Notes: generated by a model not told the origin, from the letters alone. A DNA stretch of 7,608 bases from Lachnospiraceae bacterium (GCA_003446735.1 DMCJ01000184.1:1-7608); one strand, 5' to 3'; shown: positions 1 to 6,074, counted from the first letter of the stretch. A program made the numbers and translations.

Positions 1-917
1 GATGTGTGGCATTTGGCATTTAAGATGGCCTCGGTCTCATATGCGGCATTGTAATACCAGATGCTCGCTTCGGAATGATCTCCGTTTATCCTGTAATAGT
101 CTCCCAGGGCGCAGCAGATCTCGCTGCAGCCTCCCGCTGAGATGGCTCTTGTCGTATATTTAAAGAAATCCAGATATTTTCTTAAGTAGAAGCATGCCTT
201 CGCACATATGCAGCAGCTTTCGAGTATTTCGTCCATGCTTCGGTCTTCATCATTCATGGAAGCGGAAAATGCAGGATAAGCATGAGTGAAATCCTGCGGC
301 TCACCGGATATCATAAGCTCCTTGGCATACAGATTATGAAGACGTTTGTTTAAATGTATGCCGTCTTTGTAAAGCTGCTCGAAAGCAGCGAGGTCACGGC
401 CTTTATGATTGCTCGTGGGGCGGTGCTCTATGGTGATGTCACTTTCATAGATAAGAGGATCAAGGCGCACCGCCTCATGTATCGCATTTTCCCATACAAA
501 CGGGCGGAGCCTTTTATATAATTTAGGACGAAGTTCCTTATCGTAGTTGTATATCGTATTATATGATAACTGGTTTGAATAATACATCTGTACGATGTCT
601 ATGTCACGGAGCATACCGCGCTTTAACATGAGGAACTTGTTACGGTTTTCTTCGTCCATATATTCGTCAGCATCCGCACAATAGATGTATTCCTTTGTGG
701 CAAGTGAGAAAGAATAGTTCCTTGCATCGGAAAAACTGCCCGTCCATTCAAAATCGTATACCTTGTCGGTATATTTAAGGGCTATTTCCTTTGTTTTGTC
801 CGTAGAGCCCGTATCGACTATTATGATCTCGTCCATGAGATCGGCTATGGAGTCGAGGCATCTTGAAAGGACAGCTTCCTCATTCTTGACTATCATGCAA
901 AGACTGATCGAGATCAT
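1..917 (-). CDS. Family 2 glycosyltransferase (WaaE/SunS-like), C-terminus cut by window edge
   Basis: I translated 305 codons from an ATG at 917, open to the window edge. The N-terminus MISISLCMIVKNEE, then VDTGSTDKT (34-42) and the DXD-type motif ADADE (D82, D84), are the nucleotide-sugar and metal-binding signatures of a GT-A fold. FSDARN (62-67) and the IHE motif (H147, E148) fit the WaaE/SunS-like branch of GT2. No membrane segment is visible, so it probably acts in the cytoplasm, moving a sugar from an NDP-sugar to a glycan, lipid or peptide acceptor; the acceptor cannot be told. Residues from about 225 onward look helical and Cys-rich, and these relatives often carry TPR-like repeats there. 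The start is firm: AAGGAGG at 923-929 lies 5 nt upstream and overlaps the thiT stop codon, suggesting co-transcription and translational coupling. It is the third gene of the minus-strand operon. Family call is secure; substrate is unknown. Confidence 0.9.
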   Translation of the reverse strand, partial: MISISLCMIVKNEEAVLSRCLDSIADLMDEIIIVDTGSTDKTKEIALKYTDKVYDFEWTGSFSDARNYSFSLATKEYIYCADADEYMDEENRNKFLMLKRGMLRDIDIVQMYYSNQLSYNTIYNYDKELRPKLYKRLRPFVWENAIHEAVRLDPLIYESDITIEHRPTSNHKGRDLAAFEQLYKDGIHLNKRLHNLYAKELMISGEPQDFTHAYPAFSASMNDEDRSMDEILESCCICAKACFYLRKYLDFFKYTTRAISAGGCSEICCALGDYYRINGDHSEASIWYYNAAYETEAILNAKCHT

Positions 918-927
918 GAGTTCCTCC

Positions 928-1500
928 TTAGTGGGACTCTCCCCGGGCAAGGCCTGTAACATAATTGATCGCCTGCTTTACGGGAGGCAGCAGTAAAAGA
1001 AGTACAGTGAGTATGACTTCGGGAATTATATAACTCATGTTATATACAATTCCGGCCCAAAGTGCAAGGAAATTATCTTTAGTATTACCTACATATTCGG
1101 TATAGAAGATGGCTCCCGAGATGCAGTGGAATACCAGTCTTCCGAAAGCTCCGACCAGATAACCGATGATAAGACCGTTCTTCTTTTTCCAGAAGAAGCC
1201 TGATAAGCCAAGGGCTCCGAAAGCCAGAGGGAAATCGAGGGCTACCTGAAGGGGATGAACATAGTAGGGACCTGTTATGAATTGTAAAATACCGTACGTT
1301 ATCGCTGCAATAAGACCGGTAACGGGGCCATACCAGTAACCTACGAGTGCTATTATGAGCATGGAGAATAAGGTGATGGAGCCGCCGGAGAACCAGAAGG
1401 GCAGTTTGAATTTTAAAAATGTTGCGATAACAGTGGCGAGTGCGATGGCGATCGCAGCAAAAGCGATCTGCCTGGTTGACAGTTTCTTTTTTGTTTCCAT
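928..1500 (-). CDS. thiT: Thiamine ECF transporter S-component ThiT
   Basis: A 190-residue, very hydrophobic protein of about six membrane helices, the normal size for an ECF S-component. ThiT binds thiamine in the membrane and works with the shared EcfA/A'/T energising module, which is not in this window. Family signatures are GGSITLFSM (39-47), LQFITGPYYVHPLQ (72-85), DFPLAFGALGLSG (89-101), RLVFHCISGAIF (121-132) and YNMSYIIPE (153-161). H125 and G129 fall where thiamine-contacting residues are known in the Lactococcus protein (family knowledge; alignment by eye). The N-terminal helix has Ala-rich AxxxA spacing (A16/A20, A18/A22), as used for docking to EcfT. The start is fixed by AAGGAGG at 1510-1516, 9 nt upstream. 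A TPP riboswitch directly precedes it, which confirms the substrate class and means expression should fall when thiamine pyrophosphate is plentiful. The glycosyltransferase gene follows after 10 bp. Confidence 0.95.
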   Translation of the reverse strand: METKKKLSTRQIAFAAIAIALATVIATFLKFKLPFWFSGGSITLFSMLIIALVGYWYGPVTGLIAAITYGILQFITGPYYVHPLQVALDFPLAFGALGLSGFFWKKKNGLIIGYLVGAFGRLVFHCISGAIFYTEYVGNTKDNFLALWAGIVYNMSYIIPEVILTVLLLLLPPVKQAINYVTGLARGESH

Positions 1501-1506
1501 ATGAAT

Positions 1507-1592
1507 AAGCCTCCTTACGCCGGTATTAACCGGATCAAGTTATAGGGGTCCGTCTTCCTTTGAGGACGTCTCAGCCGTTGGCTCCCCCGCTC
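1507..1592 (-). promoter_or_regulatory. TPP riboswitch (THI element) controlling thiT
   Basis: Read on the minus strand, the conserved aptamer parts occur in order. P1 is GAGC (1592-1589) pairing with GCTT (1510-1507). P2 is GGGG pairing with the CCCC of GACCCCT (1550-1544). P3 is GCC-aac-GGC followed by the invariant CTGAGA (1574-1569), then a small P3a arm CGTC/GACG. Next comes CTTGATCCGG (1539-1530), with P4 CCGG/CCGG around ttaata, then GCGTAAGGAGG. The order, spacing and near-consensus 3' half leave little doubt. Only 6 nt separate the aptamer from the thiT ATG and the SD AAGGAGG is inside it. There is no room for a terminator, so control is presumably translational: TPP binding would hide the SD. 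The 5' part (1540-1592) is also protein coding, specifying the tail of the upstream protease. Confidence 0.94.
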
Positions 1593-2391
1593 TTAAGGGT
1601 TTAAATTTTCCCTTAAGGAACATTTTAGCACATATGAAGAGAATTGCAAATAAGGAGACTAAACCGGATATGATGCACCCGGGTATGGTAAAGACATATT
1701 TATGAAGGATCTCTATGCTGCTTACCGAAAAGATGACCATATTGGCAAGAGCATGGATAATTATACAGGGTATGAGGTTTTTCTGTTTCTCCATGACGAA
1801 TGAAAGTAAAAGCCCCATGAGAGAAGCATAGACAAACTGGGTCAGGTTCCCGTGCATAAGACCGAAGATAAGGCTTGATACTGGGATGGCTAAATAAGCA
1901 GGAAAGATTTTCCTCAGCCTTCCGTAAAAAAGCCCGCGGTATAAGAGCTCTTCTTCTACGGGCTTGATGATGCCGTATATGAGGATGCCTGCGATAAGAG
2001 GCACCGAATACTGGATCGATGCTATATTCTTATAGGACTCGGATGCGTTCGTAAGGTGCGCAAAATCAAAGAACATATTAAGGAAGAGTGATAATGAGAG
2101 TCCGAGCAGGATATAAACGGGAAGGAAAAGGTCGAATGAGATTCGCCGGTCTTCGGATTCCTTTGTATACATAAGAAAGAAGATGACTCCGATGATGAAC
2201 GTGATAACGGCATTTATATAGACAGCCATCTGCCTGGAATTGTTTATATAATAGGAAGTAAGCTTCGGATCAGACGGAGCGATAAGTGCGATGAGTGCCA
2301 TGGCTATCATCGAGAGTGCTGCATTAAACGCAAGGGACAACAGGATGGGCAGCAAAATATGAATGCTTTGCATAAAGGGCCTTTTTTTCAT
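1540..2391 (-). CDS. CPBP (CAAX/Abi) family intramembrane metalloprotease
   Basis: A 283-residue integral membrane protein with about eight hydrophobic segments. The glutamic-type/metal-dependent CPBP (Pfam Abi, PF02517) motifs are all present: EELLYR (E147, E148, R152; EExxxR), FGLMH (F176-H180; FxxxH) and HALAN (H213-N217; HxxxN). These residues form the intramembrane active site in Rce1-like proteases. Bacterial members act in peptide maturation, immunity to bacteriocins or signalling, and nothing here identifies the substrate. The last residues (from about R267) are hydrophilic and non-conserved in appearance because their codons double as the 5' half of the TPP riboswitch. No good SD precedes the ATG at 2391, since AAAGGA is 14 nt away. 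A start at M7, with AAGG about 6 nt upstream, is a possible alternative. It is the first gene of the minus-strand operon and divergent from lepB. The family call is solid; the role is unknown. Confidence 0.92.
   Translation of the reverse strand: MKKRPFMQSIHILLPILLSLAFNAALSMIAMALIALIAPSDPKLTSYYINNSRQMAVYINAVITFIIGVIFFLMYTKESEDRRISFDLFLPVYILLGLSLSLFLNMFFDFAHLTNASESYKNIASIQYSVPLIAGILIYGIIKPVEEELLYRGLFYGRLRKIFPAYLAIPVSSLIFGLMHGNLTQFVYASLMGLLLSFVMEKQKNLIPCIIIHALANMVIFSVSSIEILHKYVFTIPGCIISGLVSLFAILFICAKMFLKGKFKPLRAGEPTAETSSKEDGPL
1592..1617. repeat. 8-bp inverted repeat just upstream of the TPP aptamer
   Basis: CTTAAGGG (1592-1599) and CCCTTAAG (1610-1617) form a perfect inverted repeat with a 10-nt AT loop. 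It lies inside the protease coding region and abuts the aptamer's P1 strand. On the minus-strand RNA the proximal arm contains CCTTA, which is also complementary to TAAGG of the thiT SD (1517-1513). The two pairings are mutually exclusive. Whether this has a regulatory role is inference. Confidence 0.6.
1622..1649 (-). promoter_or_regulatory. Possible internal promoter for thiT inside the protease gene
   Basis: On the minus strand, TTGCAA (1649-1644) is followed after 16 nt by TAAAAT (1627-1622), with a TGC extended -10 element just before it. A transcript would start near 1615, about 23 nt upstream of the riboswitch aptamer. This would give thiT an untranslated leader independent of protease translation. 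It is supported by motif match only. Confidence 0.4.
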
Positions 2392-2409
2392 ACTTGTGGA
2401 AACCGTCCT

Positions 2410-2438
2410 TTGGTGGTAAATTATATTTATGATTATAG
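2410..2438 (+). promoter_or_regulatory. Candidate lepB promoter overlapping the divergent promoter
   Basis: TTGGTG (2410-2415) and TTATAG (2433-2438) are separated by 17 nt. The start would be near 2445, giving a short leader with AGGA (2448-2451) 6 nt before the lepB ATG. The -10 shares its bases with the minus-strand TATAAT, so the two promoters could exclude each other. Confidence 0.42.
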
Positions 2439-2440
2439 CA
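2432..2440 (-). promoter_or_regulatory. Extended -10 promoter element for the protease-thiT-glycosyltransferase operon
   Basis: TGCTATAAT on the minus strand is a consensus extended -10 hexamer, about 40 nt upstream of the protease ATG. No convincing -35 is present, as expected for an extended -10 promoter. A second TATAAT (2425-2420) with a weak TGTTTA 17 nt upstream is an alternative. Confidence 0.5.
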
Positions 2441-2457
2441 TATAAACAGGAATAATT

Positions 2458-2991
2458 ATGAAAAATTTTTTGACCGAATTATTTGAATACGTCTTAGTCT
2501 TCGTCGTTGTGGTCGCTGTGGTACTCGCATTTAACACTTATGCGATCGTAAATGCACGTATACCTTCCGAATCCATGGAAAATACGATAATGACCGGAGA
2601 CCGTATAATAGGCAACAGACTCGCATACAATACAAAGAACCCGCAGAGGTTCGATATAATCATCTTCAAATATCCCGATGATGAATCCGTATATTTTATA
2701 AAGAGAGTGATAGGACTTCCCGGGGAGACGGTCACTATCATAGACGGCAAAGTTTATATCAATGATTCTGCCGAGCCCCTTGATGATCATTTTGTAAAAG
2801 AAGCTCCTCTTGGGACTTTCGGGCCTTATTATGTTCCCGGAGACGGGTATTTTGTCATGGGAGATAACAGGAATTGTTCAGCTGATTCCAGATTCTGGGA
2901 AAATACCTTCGTGACCAGGGATGAGATACTGGGCAAAGCTGTTTTCTGCTATTGGCCCTTTTCACGTTTCGGAAAGGTGGATAACAACTGA
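2458..2991 (+). CDS. lepB: Signal peptidase I
   Basis: A 177-residue type I signal peptidase of the short Gram-positive type. It has a single N-terminal membrane anchor (about 11-26) followed by an extracytoplasmic catalytic domain. Box B is RIPSESME, with the serine nucleophile at S39. Box D is YFIKRVIGLPGE, with the general-base lysine at K82. Box E is VMGDNRNCSADSR (133-145). It cleaves signal peptides from proteins leaving the Sec or Tat pathway. The cysteine at 140, in the usual GDNR-N-S-x-DSR stretch, is a small variation and not at a catalytic position. AGGA lies 6 nt upstream of the ATG. It is first in a plus-strand unit with the helicase gene 20 bp downstream, and divergent from the CPBP protease. 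Clostridia often carry several lepB paralogues, so this need not be the only one. Confidence 0.95.
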   Translation: MKNFLTELFEYVLVFVVVVAVVLAFNTYAIVNARIPSESMENTIMTGDRIIGNRLAYNTKNPQRFDIIIFKYPDDESVYFIKRVIGLPGETVTIIDGKVYINDSAEPLDDHFVKEAPLGTFGPYYVPGDGYFVMGDNRNCSADSRFWENTFVTRDEILGKAVFCYWPFSRFGKVDNN

Positions 2992-3011
2992 TAGACGAAA
3001 ATGTTAGCCGG

Positions 3012-5468
3012 ATGCAGATAGAGATATCCGTAAGAGATCTGGTTGAATTCATATTAAGAAGCGGAGACATCGATAACAGAGGCGGAGCATCGAGAGAATC
3101 GGCGATGCTCGAAGGTGCCAGGCTCCATCGCAAGATACAAAGCAGGATGGGCACCGATTACAAAGCCGAAGTTAAGATGTCACATGTTATTTATGGGGAT
3201 AAATATGATATCCTCATAGAGGGAAGAGCCGACGGCGTCATTGAAAGCCCCGGTTCGGAAAGAATAATAATAGATGAGATAAAGACCACATACAGAGATC
3301 TTTCAAGGATCGAGGAGCCGGAAAAAGTCCATCTGGCTCAGGCTAAATGCTATGCATATTTCTGTGCACTTTCAAAAGGCGTTTCGCAGATAGGCGTCAG
3401 GATGACCTATTGCAACATAAAGAGCGAAGCGATCAGATATTTCCATGAGAATTACACTTTAAAACAGCTCGAAAAATGGTTTGACGGCATCATTTCCGAA
3501 TACAGGAAATGGGCCGATCATGACTATGAATGGGGCATAACGCGAAGCGAAAGCATTAAAAAGATCGTTTTCCCGTTTCCTTACAGGGACGGACAAAAGG
3601 AGCTCATAGGCTATGTCTACAGGACGATATGCGAGGAAAAGAAGCTCTTTTTGGAGGCCCCGACAGGTGTCGGAAAGACGATCTCGGTCATTTATCCTTC
3701 GATAAAGGCCGTCGGAGAAAGAAAAGCGGATAAGCTTTTTTACCTGACAGCAAAGAACGTGACAGGATCCGTGGCAAGAAATACGTTTTCCCTTCTTGAA
3801 GAGCAGGGGCTTAAGTTTAAGAGGATTACCCTTACCGCGAAGGAGAAGATGTGTCCCTTAGATGAGTGCATATGCAATCCGGAAGGCTGCCCTTTTGCAA
3901 AGGGACATTATGACAGGATAAATGAGGCTATCTATTCTTATATAAGGAAAGAGGATTCGTTCGACAGGGACAGCATGCTTTCTCATGCCCTCGAATATGA
4001 GGTCTGCCCTTTTGAAATGCAGCTCGATCTTTCCACATTTGCCGATGCGATTATCTGTGATTATAATTACCTTTTTGACCCTTATGTCAGTCTTAAAAGG
4101 TATTTTTCCGAAGGTATAAGGGGAAAATACATATTTATGGCCGATGAGGCCCATAATCTCGTGGAAAGAGGGCGCGAAATGTACAGTGCCTCTCTTTATA
4201 AGGAAGATTTCTTAGAGCTTAAAGCACTGGTTAAAGGCTATTCTCCCGTTCTTTCAAGGGATGCCGAAAGATGCAACAGGATAATGCTGGATCTTAAAAA
4301 GAATTTCCCGGACGATAAGGAATATATGCTGATACCACCTTCGGCGTCAGATCTTATAGGCGCGCTTGAAAGACTTCAGGGAAATATGGGAACATACCTT
4401 GAGGATAATGACAAAAGTCCGATAAAAGAGGAGCTGCTTCCCTTTTATTTCAAGGTTTCAGCCTATCTGGATACATATGACAGGATAGACCCCAAGCATT
4501 ATATAACGTATGTTTCATATACATATGACGGGCCGGATGAGCGGGATGAAAAGTTCATGATAAAGGAATTCTGTGTCGACCCGGGCAGAGAATTAAAAGC
4601 CTGTATGGATAAGGGGATAGCCTCCATTCTGTTTTCCGCGACCTTTCTTCCGATCCAGTATTATAAAAAGCTTCTCGGAGGAGTAAAAGAAGATTATGAG
4701 GTATATGCAAACAGCACTTTCCCTCCGGAAAACAGGCTGGTCCTTATAGGAAATGAGGTCACGAGCAGATATACAAAGCGCGGACCCTCACAGTATAAGA
4801 ACATAGCCCTTTACATTTATTCGGTGATAAGCGCAAAGCCCGGGAAATATATGGTATTTTTCCCTTCACATCAGTTCTTAAAAGAAGTCAGACAGGCCTA
4901 CCTTGACATGTACGCTGATGAAGAGGATATAGAGGTGATATCGCAGGAAAGCGTTATGTTTGAGCGTGAAAGAGAGCGCTTTTTAGAGGCTTTTTTAAGC
5001 GATAATACAGCGGATCTTTCCGATGTGATCAAAATGAAGATAGAGCCCGAGGAGGATGAAGATTTAGGTACAAAAGTCCCGGAAACGCTCCTTGGCTTCT
5101 GCGTTATGGGCGGTGTTTTTTCCGAGGGCATCGATCTTAAGAAAGATGCTCTCATAGGAGTCATTGTAGTTGGTACCGGTCTCCCCCAGATCGGGGCCGA
5201 ACGCTCTATTTTAAAGAACCATTTTGATAATATGGGTGAAAACGGCTTTGATTATGCCTATCGCTTCCCGGGTATGAATAAGGTCCTCCAGGCTTCAGGG
5301 CGTGTTATACGGACTCATGAGGATACAGGTGTTATCGTTCTCCTTGATGATAGATTTGAAGAATTAAATTACAAGCGTCTTTTTCCACGCGAATGGAAAA
5401 ACATAAAAACTGTTTCTATTAACGGAGCCGGAATAAAAACAGCTGAATTTTGGGAAAATCTGGAATAA
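3012..5468 (+). CDS. RecB/Cas4-like nuclease fused to iron-sulfur DinG/XPD-type DNA helicase
   Basis: An 818-residue protein with two domains. Residues 1-180 resemble a PD-(D/E)XK nuclease of the RecB/Cas4 type: LH at 38-39, GRADG (D74), IIIDEIK (E89, K91) and QAKCY (Q110, Y114; the QxxxY motif). From about 185 there is a superfamily 2 XPD/DinG helicase: Walker A APTGVGKT (216-223), a cysteine group C281, C286, C288, C293 plus C332 suited to a 4Fe-4S cluster, DEAH (378-381), SAT (542-544), GGVFSEGIDLKKD (700-712) and QASGRVIR (760-767). All helicase and nuclease motifs look intact. The likely job is ATP-driven 5'-3' unwinding with processing of DNA in repair; substrate and partners are inferred. 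The ATG at 3012 has no good SD. A CTG at 2988, overlapping the lepB stop, is in frame and has AAGGTGG 7 nt upstream, so the true N-terminus may be 8 residues longer. It probably shares a transcript with lepB. It ends 36 bp before an intrinsic terminator. Confidence 0.93.
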   Translation: MQIEISVRDLVEFILRSGDIDNRGGASRESAMLEGARLHRKIQSRMGTDYKAEVKMSHVIYGDKYDILIEGRADGVIESPGSERIIIDEIKTTYRDLSRIEEPEKVHLAQAKCYAYFCALSKGVSQIGVRMTYCNIKSEAIRYFHENYTLKQLEKWFDGIISEYRKWADHDYEWGITRSESIKKIVFPFPYRDGQKELIGYVYRTICEEKKLFLEAPTGVGKTISVIYPSIKAVGERKADKLFYLTAKNVTGSVARNTFSLLEEQGLKFKRITLTAKEKMCPLDECICNPEGCPFAKGHYDRINEAIYSYIRKEDSFDRDSMLSHALEYEVCPFEMQLDLSTFADAIICDYNYLFDPYVSLKRYFSEGIRGKYIFMADEAHNLVERGREMYSASLYKEDFLELKALVKGYSPVLSRDAERCNRIMLDLKKNFPDDKEYMLIPPSASDLIGALERLQGNMGTYLEDNDKSPIKEELLPFYFKVSAYLDTYDRIDPKHYITYVSYTYDGPDERDEKFMIKEFCVDPGRELKACMDKGIASILFSATFLPIQYYKKLLGGVKEDYEVYANSTFPPENRLVLIGNEVTSRYTKRGPSQYKNIALYIYSVISAKPGKYMVFFPSHQFLKEVRQAYLDMYADEEDIEVISQESVMFERERERFLEAFLSDNTADLSDVIKMKIEPEEDEDLGTKVPETLLGFCVMGGVFSEGIDLKKDALIGVIVVGTGLPQIGAERSILKNHFDNMGENGFDYAYRFPGMNKVLQASGRVIRTHEDTGVIVLLDDRFEELNYKRLFPREWKNIKTVSINGAGIKTAEFWENLE

Positions 5469-5504
5469 ATCCGGATTAGATTTTGAATATTGGTTTGAAT
5501 TTTG

Positions 5505-5544
5505 ATCAGAGTCAGAGACATTTATGGGACTCTGATTTTTATTT
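5505..5544 (+). terminator. Rho-independent terminator after the helicase gene
   Basis: A perfect 9-bp stem, ATCAGAGTC (5505-5513) with GACTCTGAT (5528-5536), and a 14-nt loop are followed directly by TTTTATTT. It lies 36 bp after the helicase stop, in the right place to end the lepB-helicase transcript. Confidence 0.85.
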
Positions 5545-5607
5545 GGGAGACATAATCTCTTAGATGGATGATGTTACATAATAGGTTTAAGATTATAAGC
5601 TCAAAAA

Positions 5608-5642
5608 TTCTGCAAGCAAAAATCTGGTGTTTTCTTGCAGAA
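5608..5642. repeat. Hairpin built on TTCTGCAAG, with a further direct copy downstream
   Basis: TTCTGCAAG (5608-5616) and CTTGCAGAA (5634-5642) form a 9-bp stem, extended by AAAA/TTTT past one bulged C, with an 8-nt loop. A third copy in direct orientation is at 5734-5742. On the minus strand the stem is followed by TTTTTG and could terminate a leftward transcript. No minus-strand gene lies to the right, so that role is uncertain. Confidence 0.55.
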
Positions 5643-5676
5643 ATCTGTGGAAATTTGGAAACAAACGGAATGAAAT

Positions 5677-5685
5677 TGTGGATAA
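5677..5685 (-). promoter_or_regulatory. DnaA box (perfect TTATCCACA)
   Basis: TGTGGATAA on the plus strand is an exact match to the consensus DnaA box on the minus strand. TGTGGAAAT half-matches flank it at 5646-5654 and 5689-5697. Confidence 0.6.
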
Positions 5686-5962
5686 CTATGTGGAAATTGG
5701 GGATTTCTCAGTTAAAAAACGTCATTTTTTTCATTCTGCAAGATTCCTTTCAGAAAAAATGAAAGCAAAAAATCATGAATTTTAAATTGACTGATCCGGA
5801 AACCGAAAATTTGTTTGAAACATTATGTGAACTAGATTTAGTAATTAATGTTTTGTATACACAATATATTGCGTTCAAATTTCTGTAGTTATAATAACTC
5901 TGTTAATAAAATATCAGATTCAAATGTTAACATGTGATATGTTTCTAGAAGAGGGGATCGTT

Positions 5963-5971
5963 TGTGGATAA
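5963..5971 (-). promoter_or_regulatory. DnaA box (perfect TTATCCACA)
   Basis: This is a second exact TTATCCACA on the minus strand, in the same orientation as the first and 286 bp from it, on the far side of the most AT-rich stretch. Confidence 0.6.
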
Positions 5972-6026
5972 CATTTTTGAAGTTATTTATTTCGATTTTT
6001 TTCGGTTCGAAAAAACTGCCTGATTA

Positions 6027-6055
6027 TTGCATATATTGTGGAGTTAAAGTATAAT
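6027..6055 (+). promoter_or_regulatory. Strong sigma-A-type promoter for the amylase-ABC unit
   Basis: TTGCAT (6027-6032), a 17-nt spacer and a perfect TATAAT (6050-6055). Transcription would start near 6062, leaving a leader of about 46 nt before the preferred ATG at 6108. A TGTGGAGTT element (6037-6045) lies in the spacer. Confidence 0.75.
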
Positions 6056-6065
6056 AAATACCGAA

Positions 6066-6074
6066 TGTTGATAA
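6066..6074 (-). promoter_or_regulatory. DnaA box variant (TTATCAACA)
   Basis: An 8/9 match in the same orientation, lying just downstream of the -10 of the amylase promoter, so it would be in the transcribed leader. A DnaA molecule bound here could block or tune that promoter (inference). Confidence 0.4.

Larger units (their letters stand above)
5545..6026. other. AT-rich non-coding region with clustered DnaA boxes (origin-like)
   Basis: About 480 bp with no convincing gene. It is visibly richer in A and T than the flanking coding sequence. It holds two perfect DnaA boxes (5677-5685 and 5963-5971). It also holds two TGTGGAAAT elements (5646-5654 and 5689-5697; 7/9 to the box on the minus strand). 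An 8/9 box follows in the amylase leader. Between the perfect boxes are AT runs and palindromes: TGTATACA (5854-5861), CAATATATTG (5862-5871) and ATGTTAACAT (5924-5933, flanked by ATATCA and TGATAT). A TATAAT at 5890-5895 has no suitably spaced -35. The pattern resembles a bacterial oriC (boxes plus an AT-rich unwinding region) or another DnaA-binding locus. No dnaA, dnaN or rpmH gene is in view, so an origin remains a hypothesis. Confidence 0.5.

Noticed and set aside
763..996. 77-codon plus-strand reading frame at the left end
   Set aside because: It is antisense to the glycosyltransferase start and the thiT end. The minus-strand frames carry clear GT2 and ThiT motifs.
5568..5762. 64-codon plus-strand reading frame in the intergenic region
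   Set aside because: There is no SD. The composition is low-complexity (K, I, L, W from AT-rich DNA), it runs through a hairpin and a DnaA box, and it has no recognisable family.
5775..5888. 37-codon plus-strand reading frame (starts MNFKLTDPETENLFETLCEL)
   Set aside because: The composition looks somewhat protein-like, but there is no SD, no promoter at suitable distance and no known small protein. It is kept only as a possible remnant.
5869..5895. TTGCGT...TATAAT as a second rightward promoter
   Set aside because: The spacer is only 15 nt and there is no convincing gene or RNA immediately downstream.
5997..6015. TTTTTTCG-GTT-CGAAAAAA hairpin as a terminator
   Set aside because: The stem is almost all A/T with a 3-nt loop, is followed by ACTGCC rather than a T run, and no gene precedes it.
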